From assembly GCA_022701275.1 (NCBI GenBank), contig CP031740.1, positions 1,313,001 to 1,377,000 of the forward strand: a stretch of DNA of 64,000 nt, written 5' to 3'. This document shows, piece by piece, positions 29,022 through 38,174 of the stretch. A program made the translations under genes and the position numbers. Under the pieces are notes generated by a model. It searched no databases. It was not told the origin of the DNA and saw nothing but the letters and a program-made list of their open reading frames with translations. Source of the DNA: Microcoleus vaginatus PCC 9802. Lineage in GTDB: Bacteria; Cyanobacteriota; Cyanobacteriia; Cyanobacteriales; Microcoleaceae. Position 1 is the stretch's first letter, and each line of letters begins with the position of its first letter.

Positions 29022-29361
29022 CCTCACAATACTCAATCTGGGTTAGAAACTTTATAGCACTCGACGCTTGAAACCGCTCTTACACTTGCCTTTCGTCCCT
29101 CTCTAAGAGACTAAAGAATCAAGGCGTATTAAAGTCGCATTTTGTCTAACATTTTATAGCGGTTTTCAGGTGACCCAAGGTACACAAGGGCTGGTAGCTC
29201 AAGTTTTTACTACAAACCAATTTTATTGGGGTTGTGCGATCGGACTTAATAGGAAACTAACACTCATCACTAATTCCCTATTCCCCATTGCCTTGATTCA
29301 CGATCCGGAAGTCAAGGATACACAGATAGCTGTTTTTTTCCTAATCTCCTAGATAATTAAA
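29022..29361. other. Intergenic stretch at the border of the accessory segment
   Basis: No gene is supported. It holds a half copy of the 13282-13342 repeat at 29199-29223. At 29280-29345 it holds one copy of an imperfect direct repeat (ATTCACGATCCGGAAGTCAA, then GATACACAGATAGCTG) that recurs at 37447-37503. Confidence 0.6.
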
Positions 29362-30733
29362 GGACTTACGCAGGCACGCTATATATAGCGTGCCTGTGCT
29401 TGTGCGATCGCTACTAATTAATCTATTACTCAAAATTTGTTCGGGATCGATAGAGAGGTGCCCTCGCACAAGCACAAATTAACATTGAGCGAGCCCCGGA
29501 GCATGAAAGGCTGACGAAAAGGCCGATCGTATTGCACAACTGACTCGTTAGAAGGCGATTCCTGCTAAAATACTTGCTCGACATCCGCTCTCCGGTCTAA
29601 ATATCATTTAGCTATGTAGATTCTTGCCAATAATTACTGACAGTCAAACCAACTACGCTTTAACAAATTTAGCCGAACATTGAGAATAGTTTAGCCATGA
29701 TACTATCAACCGTTACTTATAAAAATATAAATTAACACCCAACGTATTGTGGCATAACCTGAAAGGATAAATCAAAGAATATGCTGAAGTTTCCCTAGTT
29801 TTTGATGACGAGCGTATTAGACAAAATATACGATCAAAATACCGAATTAGTCTGCCGTCAATCTAATGGAATAGAACACAGGCTGTTGCCAAAAATAGCA
29901 TTGATTAATTGTATATATTAACCCAGAAAGCGGTGGCTTTTGGGTAATAACTTACCGGATTTACTACCCTTGTGATGACGGTAAAAACCAGCTATAACAC
30001 GTTGCCGATATGCTAGATGATTTGGTCAAAAGCAAACATATCTCTTTCGCCCAAGTGGTTAGGGATAGCTGGTATACCTCCGGTAAAACTGATGGCAAAA
30101 ATTGACATTTTGCGAAATATTTACTATTTTATATTGTAAAATAATCGTTTAGTATATGACACATGAGGAGTATCCAAGTCTAAATAAATCACTTGAAAAA
30201 AGGGAGTGGGTATCACTAGAAATCCTGTCAGGAAAACTCATAAAAATTCGCAGCTTCCCGGCAGAGAAAAAAGTCAAGCTTTTTGGTGTTACTCTTTCTA
30301 CCAACAGCACGGAATATATAGCAACCAAGGACTTAAATTAAGGGGACACAACCGATATAAAAAAAGTTGTCTGAACTTTTTAAAGTTGAATAATTGCATC
30401 GCTATCTCAAATAATTCATCGGCATATAAGCTGGTCAAGAGCGCAAAGCCGTGAAGCAAATAAATCCTATTATCTGGGCAATCGTAGTGTGAATTTTTCA
30501 CAAAAACCGCACATTTCATAGCACCACAAAGTTTACACTTTAAAGTAGTAATGACTGTTATGTCCCCTCAAATAAAAACTTAAAAACTACTATATGTTTC
30601 CTCCTCCTTTAACAGGAAAATCGGTATTTTTTTGAAAATTAAAGTTTTTATTTTCATGACGGTCGCTCACATATTTTTCCGAGCCTTCGGAAGTTTTAGT
30701 ACCCTATATTATATAGCGTGGATACGTAAGTTC
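29362..30733 (+). mobile_element. Decayed insertion sequence, IS701-like, about 1.37 kb
   Basis: The left end reads GGACTTACGCAGGCACGCTA. The right end, read inward on the other strand, is GAACTTACGTATCCACGCTA, so the element has imperfect terminal inverted repeats of about 28 bp. The left end continues into a perfect 22-bp palindrome (29373-29394). Between the ends lies one broken transposase gene. The length fits IS701-type elements. Family naming rests on remembered motifs and is tentative. Confidence 0.65.
29615..30581 (+). pseudogene. Broken DDE transposase gene (IS701-like)
   Basis: Reading across frames recovers a transposase: ITDSQTNYALTNLAEH, FSHDTINRYL, LTPNVLWHNLKG, then KEYAEVSLVFDDE (first catalytic Asp region). 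Next come VLDKIYDQNTELVCRQSNGI, PESGGFWVITYRIYYPCDDG, VADMLDDLVKSKHISFAQVV and RDSWYTSGKTDGKN (second Asp). The C-terminal part is SFPAEKKVKLFGVTLSTNST, EYIATKDLN, KQINPIIWAIVV. At least four stops (for example near 29788, 29996 and 30104) and several frameshifts destroy the gene. The short open part at 30156-30341 is a piece of it. Confidence 0.75.
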
Positions 30734-31332
30734 TGAGGGACTCACGATCGCCGAGCGCGACAGTTTATACAGCAACAAAGCCCGTGTCCGATAATTGTCG
30801 AGACCGTGAGCGAGCACGCTCGCGAGCAAGAGTTCGTTTATGTTTGCAGTCGCTCACGCTCGCGTCGAACTTACGTTAATCAAGTTAATTGTTGATAGGC
30901 GATCTGATCGGGTGCTGCTCACATGGTGGGTGAAGTGGCGGTAGAGATTATTAAATGTCTGGCTTTAGCCCCCCGCTTAAGGGCAACCAAGAAACATTTC
31001 GATGAAGCAATCGGCTTCATCCTTTAGTTGTCGAAGAGTTTGTCACTCTGCGTTAATTTTACCGCTCTAATTCTTCCTTTTGATAGAGTAAACGGGCTAA
31101 AATATGGCTTTAATAGAAAGTATTATTGCACTGCTTCTAGGAGTTCCTCAAATGAAGAGTGGGGAGTAGGTGAAGAATAGGGATAGATAATCTGACGGTA
31201 CTTGTGGGGTATATCTCGCGTCAGCTTACCCCATAGTATTTCTTTCTATTCTTTAGGGAACTCCATTGAAGTGAAAATAAAAGCGAGAAGAACACCCTTC
31301 AAGAAGATTTGAAAAAATGAGGGAATAAAAAG
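30734..31332. other. Gene-free stretch before the DUF4383 gene
   Basis: About 600 bases without a supported gene. It contains GC-rich hairpins near 30805-30875 (GAGCGAGCACGCTCGCGAGC) and a larger inverted pair: GGAGTTCC near 31140 with GGAACTCC near 31258, and AAGAATAG near 31173 with CTATTCTT near 31247. The latter could fold in the upstream region of the DUF4383 transcript. Confidence 0.45.
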
Positions 31333-31812
31333 ATGGACAACATGAACAGGGAAAATATGGGACAGCGTTACTGTGCCCTGATTATCGGAATCCTCTTCGC
31401 GGTTATAGGTTTGGCTGGATTTGTACCAGGTCTTGTTTCACTGCCACCTACAGGTGCGGCTATCCCGGTTGATACATCTCCTAACATCTATTCGGCGGGA
31501 TTTGGCTATCTATTCGGGCTATTCCCAACCAATCTCTTGCATAACATCGTACACATAGTAGTTGGCAGCGTGGGGATTGTTGCGTATACCAGTTCGGGTG
31601 GTGCGCGTCTATACAATCGGGGTTTTGCGATCGCCTATGCCTTAATCGCAATCATGGGATTGCTGCCTGTGGCTCAGACAACGTTCGGCTTAATGCCGAT
31701 TTTCGGGAACAATGTTTGGTTCAACGCCCTAACAGCCACCGTCGCTGGCTACTTTGGGTTTGTCCAACCGACACAAACAATGCCACAGATGAACACGTCG
31801 CCCAGATCTTAA
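31333..31812 (+). CDS. DUF4383 membrane protein
   Basis: A 159-residue, four-helix membrane protein. Helices lie at about residues 13-33, 68-88, 97-117 and 123-142. The FVPGLVS, GLFPTNLLHNIVHIVVG and GLMPIFGNNVWFNALTA segments are typical of DUF4383. The function of the family is unknown; genes of this type are often found with stress-response genes. Here its neighbour is a truncated manganese-catalase gene, in line with that, but the neighbourhood is a decayed accessory segment. ATG at 31333 with GAGGGAAT upstream. Confidence 0.85.
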   Translation: MDNMNRENMGQRYCALIIGILFAVIGLAGFVPGLVSLPPTGAAIPVDTSPNIYSAGFGYLFGLFPTNLLHNIVHIVVGSVGIVAYTSSGGARLYNRGFAIAYALIAIMGLLPVAQTTFGLMPIFGNNVWFNALTATVAGYFGFVQPTQTMPQMNTSPRS

Positions 31813-32144
31813 GAGAGGACTGATAGCGTCTTACTGCGGGATGAGTGTATGCTCATTCCCGTAGCGGGATGGTTTTTGGATTGAAAAAATGCGGTACAGT
31901 TTCCTGAATTTATTCGTGGAGTTCTTTTAAGAAGAGGTTAGAAAAAATTCTCTTCCAATCTATAACTCTAGGTAGAAAGCCAGGGAAACTGTAGCCGTTA
32001 CTTTGTTTAATTATAGGAAGCAAATAAATCTACAATAATAGTCTCTCTAAAGCTCTGTTTGTTTAACAAGTTTTTGAGTTGATTCAAGCTTTTATCCCGC
32101 TCTATAGCAGATCGAAGCACAGCAATATTAGGTAAGAAATCCAG
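31813..32144. other. Gene-free stretch
   Basis: About 330 bases. A hairpin-like CATTCCCGTAGCGGGATGG-type sequence near 31850-31875 may end the DUF4383 transcript. Nothing else is recognised. Confidence 0.4.
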
Positions 32145-32372
32145 ATATTTTATCACGTCAAAGAGCTGGAGTTCCATGCGCGGGTGTTCGAGGCCGATCC
32201 ACGCTTTGCGAGCTTGTTGCTAGAACAGTTCGGTGAAGCTAATAGCGAACTCAAAGTGGCAATGCAGTATTTTACTCAGGCATTGGCCGCCCGCAAGCCG
32301 TACCTCGACAAGTACGACATGGTGATAGAGATTGCGACTGTAGTTTACCATTTAGTCCACTCCTTTAGGTAG
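32145..32372 (+). pseudogene. 5' fragment of a manganese catalase gene, start codon lost
   Basis: Translation gives xFYHVKELEFHARVFEADPR, then FASLLLEQFGEANSELKVAM and QYFTQALAARKPY, then DKYDMVIEIAT. This matches the N-terminus of non-haem manganese catalases, including the Glu of the metal-binding helix and the DIxTEE-type region. The expected ATG is ATA at 32145. After about 65 residues the family sequence breaks off (VVYHLVHSFR and stop), where the second Glu and His ligands should be. A full enzyme has 220-300 residues, so this is a dead fragment. Confidence 0.7.
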
Positions 32373-32720
32373 AAGCATAGGTTAATCAATAGGGAATGGG
32401 TTGGAAAAAAAGTCGGCAAATTCTAGTAATGGAAGACTTTATAGTAAGATGCTTAAAAGGACTATGTTTCTCTCCAGAGATGGGGCGGATTGAGCAGGAA
32501 AATCTATAAATGTAAGGCGAGTGTTTTTTAAATTGACGATTAAGATTTAGTATGTCTCTATTAGAACCTTCAAAGGATTCTAATCGTCTGTTCTCAGAAA
32601 GAGCAAGTTGTCGCTTCATACCCTAGTTATTCCCCAGGAAAGATTGGCTCAAAAAGGAATACGAATAACATATAGAAACATATAGAGTCAACGGGTTCAG
32701 ACGCAAGTTTTCTGAAGAAT
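32373..32720. other. Gene-free stretch upstream of hflX
   Basis: About 350 AT-rich bases. A 77-codon minus-strand reading (32386-32619) is not convincing. It probably contains the hflX promoter. Confidence 0.4.
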
Positions 32721-34439
32721 ATGAGCGAGAATATTTACGGCAATCTTAAAGGATTACAACCGAGTCACATCAAACAATTACAGCAGCTTTCCGAGCAGCG
32801 GCAGCCAAGCGATCGCCCGATCGCCCCCGAATTTGCTCAGAAGCTAGCAGCCATTAGTACAGAAATTCATCAGCCAGTATGCAGCTACATTAATCGACGC
32901 GGGCAGGTAGTCCGAGTCGGGGTAGGTACGCCACAACAGACTCAAATTCCGCCGCAAGAGCTGCCTCAACAGGGCGCTGGGCTCTTGAGTGGAATTCGTT
33001 GCGTTGCCACTCAACTCAAAGGAGAGGCACCTGATCCTGCAGCACTGATGGTCATGGCACGGCAACGCTTAGATGCTTTGGTGGTGTTAATCCCCAACAG
33101 CAATGGAACCCAAAGACGAGATGACAGCCCTACTGGCTATGTCAAAGAAGCTTATCTAGCTCACCTGGTACCCGATTTAGACACGCCTTGCCTCGTTTCT
33201 CCTCCCCTCAGTCTGGATGACCTGACTGAGCAAGACTTTGACGACTTAGTTGATGGATGGGAAAGGGATTTTCAAGAAGCAGGCTTTGAAACATCTCAAT
33301 TGCCAGCAATTGAGAGTGAGGGCGATCGCGTTCTGCTGGTTGGGTTAATGACCGAGGATCATACTGCCCAACGGTTTCAAGATGGACTAGACGAACTCGT
33401 CCGGTTAGTTGAGAGTGCGGGAGGAGAGGTACTGGAGACGGTGCACCAAAAGCGATCGCATCCCCATCCTCAAACTGTCGTCGGTCAAGGAAAAGTAGAA
33501 GAAATTACGCTTTTGGCTCATCAGCTTGGAGCCAATGTCATTGTCTTTGACCGAGATATCTCTCCCTCTCAAGCGCGAAACTTGGAAAACCAGATTGGAA
33601 TCGAAGTAGTAGACCGGACTCAAGTCATTCTCGATATTTTCGCTCAACGTGCTCAATCCCAGGCCGGTAAATTGCAAGTGGAACTGGCGCAATTGGAGTA
33701 TATGCTACCTCGGCTTCGGGGTCGAGGTCAGGCGATGTCAAGATTAGGGGCTGGAATTGGGACGCGAGGTCCTGGTGAAACCAAACTAGAGACTGAGCGA
33801 CGAGTCATTCAGCGGCGAATCGCGCAACTCCAGCAATCCGTGAACCAACTACAGGCACATCGCGCCCGCTTACGGCAACAACGACAGCAGCAAGAAGTCC
33901 CCTCTATTGCATTGGTAGGTTATACGAATGCGGGTAAATCCACCCTGTTAAATGTGTTGACTCATGCCGAAGTTTACACAGCCGATCGCCTGTTTGCCAC
34001 CCTCGACCCGACGACGCGAAAGATTGTCATTACAGATCCGCAAACCCAGGAACGGCGATCGGTTCTTCTGACAGACACGGTTGGATTTATTCACGAACTC
34101 CCGCCACCGCTAATGGATGCGTTCCGAGCCACACTAGAGGAAGTTACGGAGGCAGATGCCCTGCTTCATGTCGTCGATCTTTCTCATCCAGCTTGGCAAA
34201 GCCATATCCGTTCAGTGATGGACGTGTTAGAAGAAATGCCTGCCCTTCCGGGGAAAGCTTTGATTGCCTTTAATAAGATCGATCGGGTCGATAGCGAAAC
34301 TCTAGCTTTAGCCCAGCAAGAATATCCCGAAGCTGTATTTATTTCAGCCACTCAAAGCTTGGGTTTAGATACTTTAAGGCAGCGATTGCTACAATTTATG
34401 GACGACGGCGTTTTATCTCCAGCACTTGTAGAACAGTAG
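32721..34439 (+). CDS. hflX: GTPase HflX
   Basis: A 572-residue ribosome-associated GTPase that splits or rescues stalled ribosomes under stress. After a cyanobacterial N-terminal extension of about 190 residues come the HflX N-terminal domain (RVLLVGLMTEDHTAQRFQDG, then KVEEITLLAHQLGANVIVFD) and the middle domain with coiled coil (QLEYMLPRLRGRGQAMSRLG, GIGTRGPGETKLE). The G domain follows: P-loop GYTNAGKST (about 399-407), LFATLDPTTRK, DTVGFIHELP, and FNKIDRVD. The gene is complete although its surroundings are decayed. A strong hairpin lies downstream. Confidence 0.95.
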   Translation: MSENIYGNLKGLQPSHIKQLQQLSEQRQPSDRPIAPEFAQKLAAISTEIHQPVCSYINRRGQVVRVGVGTPQQTQIPPQELPQQGAGLLSGIRCVATQLKGEAPDPAALMVMARQRLDALVVLIPNSNGTQRRDDSPTGYVKEAYLAHLVPDLDTPCLVSPPLSLDDLTEQDFDDLVDGWERDFQEAGFETSQLPAIESEGDRVLLVGLMTEDHTAQRFQDGLDELVRLVESAGGEVLETVHQKRSHPHPQTVVGQGKVEEITLLAHQLGANVIVFDRDISPSQARNLENQIGIEVVDRTQVILDIFAQRAQSQAGKLQVELAQLEYMLPRLRGRGQAMSRLGAGIGTRGPGETKLETERRVIQRRIAQLQQSVNQLQAHRARLRQQRQQQEVPSIALVGYTNAGKSTLLNVLTHAEVYTADRLFATLDPTTRKIVITDPQTQERRSVLLTDTVGFIHELPPPLMDAFRATLEEVTEADALLHVVDLSHPAWQSHIRSVMDVLEEMPALPGKALIAFNKIDRVDSETLALAQQEYPEAVFISATQSLGLDTLRQRLLQFMDDGVLSPALVEQ

Positions 34440-34700
34440 AAGGGAGCGATCGTGTTGACTATAAATTTGAATTTGGTAATGCGACTATTAAGCTGTTGTG
34501 CATCTAAATCGCATATTTAATCCCTCTGTTTTCAATACTGGGAGAATATAAGACGCTCACAGCGCAACCAAATCCCTAACTACTCCTTCATTAAGAAGAG
34601 TCCGAAACTCCTTCAAATAATGGATTAATTTGCACAATTTTAGTCCCAGACTTGTCAGCTTAAACCCTTATAACCAGGGACGAATTAAACAATAAAAAAT

Positions 34701-34744
34701 GTACGGTTGAATAATTAATTTAAAATTATTCATCGTACTTTTTT
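34701..34744 (+). terminator. Terminator-like hairpin downstream of hflX
   Basis: GTACGGTTGAATAATT (from 34701) pairs with AATTATTCATCGTAC (ending 34738), followed by six T. It lies 260 bases past hflX. Confidence 0.65.
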
Positions 34745-35602
34745 ATGTCTTACTATTCTACCACCCACGATATTGTTAAAATTGGACAATTAACTGAGAT
34801 GAAAGAGTCAATCTATTGGTTGAATTTCTAGCTAACTAATCATCGTCATCGAAATAGTTGGTGTGAATACTTACTAATAAGTAAACCCTCCAAATAATTT
34901 CCCACCACCGTTGTCTGCTCGGATAATCCCTGCGACGATAATCGACCCATCCTAACTCGTTCTGGACTTGCTTAAAGTCAGACTAAATCCAATCTTTTTA
35001 AATTATAAATTCGAGCAGCTTTGAGGTGAATATTCCCTCACAATTAGTGATAATATACCAACTGTTTTCACCAGTTGAATCGGTAGTATTACATGAAGGT
35101 AAGTGGGTAGTATCTCAGCAGATGGCGTTTCCAAAAAATAATTTGTCTCATAAATCGGGGTTCGACTTGACGATGTGATAGCTGGTGTTGGTAAGGTTTC
35201 CAGCTATTATAACGTACTTGTTTTCCAGGCGCGAGCTCTCGCACCATGATTGCTGCCAAGGGCAACAATAAAATGCAAACCTAGCCGATATAATGTACCA
35301 ATGACATCTCCACTTTTTCCATATAAACTGTGTGCTAAAACCTAAGAGATATGAAATCCAATTTCTGTGAGTTATTGCAGAATTTCTACAGCTAGCTGAG
35401 GTTAGCCTTTATAGGTGTCTCCGGGTAGCAGACGCCCTCTGGTCTTAAAGATTTTCAACAGCAATCGATAAGTGATTCCTCCTACAACTGCATAGGCATT
35501 GACCGATACAATTCCCCCGGCGGTTTTATAGTCATTTCAAATAAGAATGAGAACATTAAAAAATGAGGTAAAATGAAAAAAAATCCTTAACCAGTTAGGA
35601 AA

Positions 35603-35944
35603 ATGTCTTACAGCATAGATTTGAGAAAAAGAGTAGTGGATTATGTAGAAAATGGCGGTCGTATCGCCCAAGCTGCTGTCCTATTTAAGGTAGGAAGAGC
35701 AACGATATATCGGTGGTTGGGTCGGTCAGACCTTCAAGCTACAAAGGTAAAAAGACGTAAGATAAAACTAGATTGGCAGGCATTAGAAAAGGATGTTAAA
35801 GAGAATCCAGATGCCAGATTAATCGACAGAACCAAGAAGTTTGGAACCAGACCCAGTGCCATATCTTATGCTCTTAAAGAAATGAAAATTACCCGAAAAA
35901 AAAAGAACTTCGTTACCAGGAGAGAAACCGAGAAGAAAGGATGA
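35603..35944 (+). CDS. IS630 transposase, first reading frame
   Basis: 113 residues. The first part is a helix-turn-helix DNA-binding domain (MSYSIDLRKRVVDYVENGGR, then QAAVLFKVGRATIYRWLGR), with a second HTH-like part (DARLIDRTKKFGTRPSAISY). The frame ends a few codons after a run of nine A (35896-35904). A slip of minus one on that run would continue as KELRYQERNREERMKYYSPL into the second frame, giving a full-length transposase. Programmed frameshifting on A runs is known for several IS families. Confidence 0.88.
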   Translation: MSYSIDLRKRVVDYVENGGRIAQAAVLFKVGRATIYRWLGRSDLQATKVKRRKIKLDWQALEKDVKENPDARLIDRTKKFGTRPSAISYALKEMKITRKKKNFVTRRETEKKG

Positions 35945-36450
35945 AATACTACTCTCCTCTCAGAGAATTGATTAAAGTATCTGGAAGTCAAAGTCTGGTT
36001 TTTCTTGATGAATCAGGATTTGAGCCGTTTCAAGATTGTGCTTATGGCTGGTCAAAAAAAGGAAAAAAAATCTGGGGTGAAAAGTCCGGCAAACCGGGAA
36101 AAAGAGAAAATCTAGTAGCCGTTCGACTGAAAGGAGAAAAGGACTTAATTGCCCCAATGGTTTTTACGGGAAGCCTCAATGCAGAAGGCTTTGAAGGGTG
36201 GTTATCTTTATATTTATTACCCTCTCTAACAAAGCCATCTATATTAATCATGGATAATGCACCGATTCATCGAAAAACAGCGATTCGAGAACTGGTAGAG
36301 GAAACGGGTCATCAAGTTCTTTTTCTCCCGAAATATTCTCCAGACCTGAACGATATTGAACACGATTTTAGTGCCTTAAAGCGAGCCAGAATGTATGCTC
36401 CTGCTGGCACATCTTTAGATGAACTCATCTGTGCCTACTGCGCTCAATAG
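35941..36450 (+). CDS. IS630 transposase, second reading frame (DDE domain)
   Basis: 169 residues. The DDE triad is visible: Asp in VFLDESGFEPF, Asp in LIMDNAPIHRK, and Glu in YSPDLNDIEHDFSALKR. The ATG at 35941 overlaps the first frame by four bases (ATGA), so either translational coupling or frameshifting on the upstream A run could express it. Frame fusion is more likely, because the protein would otherwise lack part of the domain junction. There are no in-frame stops. Confidence 0.88.
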   Translation: MKYYSPLRELIKVSGSQSLVFLDESGFEPFQDCAYGWSKKGKKIWGEKSGKPGKRENLVAVRLKGEKDLIAPMVFTGSLNAEGFEGWLSLYLLPSLTKPSILIMDNAPIHRKTAIRELVEETGHQVLFLPKYSPDLNDIEHDFSALKRARMYAPAGTSLDELICAYCAQ

Positions 36451-36852
36451 TGTCTCTTTTTTATTTGAAATGACTATATCTAAGTTTCCAATGTACTGTT
36501 TGGATACATAATCAGTAGCTTCGCCTTTTTTGACATCTCCATTTTTCTCAATACAGAGGATAGTTTGTTGTTCTCTAATTAATTGAAGAATCTATTTTAA
36601 TCTAGTCTCTCTTAAAGCTGGATGTTCCCCAATTGAATTCTGTAAAAAGTGATGTAAAGATTGGCTATTGGATAACCCAACCCCTCCGGCTATGTTGGGC
36701 AAGGATTTACGGGGGAGTTCTGATAACAGTTCGAGATTTAGGAGTTTAAATACTTCATAATTTCTGCCTTCATCAAACAGGTGTCGATAGTTGTGGGAAT
36801 ACTCATGGATGAATTTGAACGAGGGTGAGGCTATACGTGGTAGTGGGGCCAT

Positions 36853-37550
36853 GAGATGTATCTTCAAAAAACTGAAGAGAACTCTCCCTATTTTACAACG
36901 CAATAATTTGACGAACAATTAACAGCCACTCGTCAACTGATGAAATTAAGCATAGTCGTTCCAGAAGCGATCGGCGAGCGGGATAACTAGCGCTCGACCC
37001 TGGGAGAAGTGGCGATAAAACCAGGGATAACTGGCGAGCGTTCGTCAAAGGTCGATCGGCATCGTAAAAAATGTAGAACGCACCCAAAAATAATTAGATA
37101 CCATACAAGAATTATCCCGATTTGCCCTACTTTTATTTCTGAAAGAAGCGACTAAACAACCGTCACCTCTTAGAGACTCTGAGGAATATTATAACATTTT
37201 AAAAATGGTTAATAAACTATTTTATAAATTATTTGGATGACTATTTTTCAGTAGCGAGCAGTTACATCTTTGGTTGCTGTCGGCGTCTTATACTGTCCCC
37301 AAAGTGACAAAAGAGGATCGTGAGAGCAAACGCGATCTCCTTTTTTTGGCACACTATATGTATGGTGCCTGCGTAAGTCCTGAACTAAATACTTCTTTCC
37401 TAGATAACTAAATACTTCTTCTTTCTACGTCGCAATTACCTATTACCAATTCCCTTAATTCACGCTCCGGAAGTCACAGATACACGGATAGCTGTTTTTT
37501 CCTTTTTCCTGTTCCGCCCCACTTCCCCACGATCAATTCAAATACTTAGC
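36853..37550. other. Gene-free stretch with a solitary IS end and a direct repeat
   Basis: No gene is supported. At 37349-37380 lies a solitary inverted copy of the IS end seen at 29362 (GGACTTACGCAGGCACCATA on the minus strand). A T7 run after a weak hairpin lies near 37311-37347. At 37447-37503 lies the second copy of the direct repeat (ATTCACGCTCCGGAAGTCAC, then GATACACGGATAGCTG) found at 29280-29345. Confidence 0.6.
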
Positions 37551-38174
37551 TTAGGATAGCGAAATCTGCTTGCGTAAAAACAGGCGGCGCGGCTGGCCGA
37601 ACAGCCTACCAGTCCAATTCCAATCCACCTGTTGCAAGCGATAGCCGGCTTGATAGTACAACTGTCGCGCCGCGTGATTATTTTCCAGAACGTGGAGGTA
37701 AATCTCAGAAAATCCCCATTCTCTGGCTGTCTCCTCGCAGTTGCTGAGCAATTGTTGAGCAACGCCCTGTCGGCGGTAGTCCGGGTGAACGGCTAAATTC
37801 GACAAATAAGGATAGTCAGAACTCGGTATTTGCCAAGGAAAACGAGAACGCAGAGCCATTTCTACTGTTCCTGCCATGCGCTGATCTCGGTGCGATCTAT
37901 AATTCTGCGTTCCCTCGTCCCGCGAGACTAGCTCAGCAACCAGACAAATGTAATGTTCTGCCTTAGAACGCAGTCGATTTTTTAAATCTTCGTAAATGCC
38001 CAAACGCAACACTGGATACACCCATTCTACAAACCCCTCGCGGGAGTGAAAGCTCATGGCTAAAATATCAGCTAGCTGCGTTAAGTCGTTGGGCGCAGCG
38101 ACCCGGATCGAAAAACCAGAAAGTCCGGGAGTTTGTTGTTGGTGAGATGGTGAGGAAAAAAATGAAGGATTCAC
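37551..38174 (-). CDS. GNAT-family N-acetyltransferase
   Basis: A 207-residue acetyltransferase. The acetyl-CoA-binding motif A is YLSNLAVHPDYRRQGVAQQL (with the Q/R-x-x-G-x-A pattern), followed by LLSNCEETAREWGFSEIYLH and motif B VLENNHAARQLYYQAGYRLQ. The N-terminal region is a variable substrate side (RVAAPNDLTQLADILAMSFH). The C-terminal RRLFLRKQI is typical of the cyanobacterial subgroup. Substrate unknown. It marks the return to conserved genes after the accessory segment. ATG at 38172-38174. Confidence 0.88.
   Translation of the reverse strand: MNPSFFSSPSHQQQTPGLSGFSIRVAAPNDLTQLADILAMSFHSREGFVEWVYPVLRLGIYEDLKNRLRSKAEHYICLVAELVSRDEGTQNYRSHRDQRMAGTVEMALRSRFPWQIPSSDYPYLSNLAVHPDYRRQGVAQQLLSNCEETAREWGFSEIYLHVLENNHAARQLYYQAGYRLQQVDWNWTGRLFGQPRRLFLRKQISLS

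Larger units (their letters stand above)
35529..36476 (+). mobile_element. IS630-family insertion sequence, 948 bp
   Basis: The ends are TAGTCATTTCAAATAA and TTATTTGAAATGACTA, perfect inverted repeats of at least 16 bp. The element is flanked by TA at 35527-35528 and at 36477-36478, the target duplication expected for IS630/Tc1 elements. Removing the element and one TA rejoins the transposase gene around it in frame (NLDKTAGG). It carries two overlapping reading frames for one transposase and looks intact, hence recent. Confidence 0.9.
34836..36852 (-). pseudogene. Decayed transposase gene split by an IS630 insertion
   Basis: The minus strand encodes, in order, MAPLPRIASPSFKFIHEYSH, LFDEGRNYEVFKLLNLELLS, then ELPRKSLPNIAGGVGLSNSQ and KGEATDYVSKQYIGNL. 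The IS630 element follows, then GGIVSVNAYAVVGGITYRLL, FKTRGRLLPGDTY, APGKQVRYNSWKPYQHQLSH and NELGWVDYRRRDYPSRQRWW. The C-terminus is EIIWRVYLLVSIHTNYF. This is a cyanobacterial IS4-superfamily/IS701-like DDE transposase. Besides the insertion there are in-frame stops (for example LK-stop-ILQLIREQQT near 36600) and frameshifts, so the gene was probably dead before or soon after insertion. It differs from the one at 29615-30581. Confidence 0.75.

Noticed and set aside
32386-32619. 77-codon minus-strand reading before hflX
   Set aside because: No family resemblance or start signal, and it would overlap the hflX upstream region.
36893-37087. 64-codon minus-strand reading upstream of the dead transposase
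   Set aside because: No transposase motif; contains direct repeats (GGGATAACTNGCG), so openness may be by chance.
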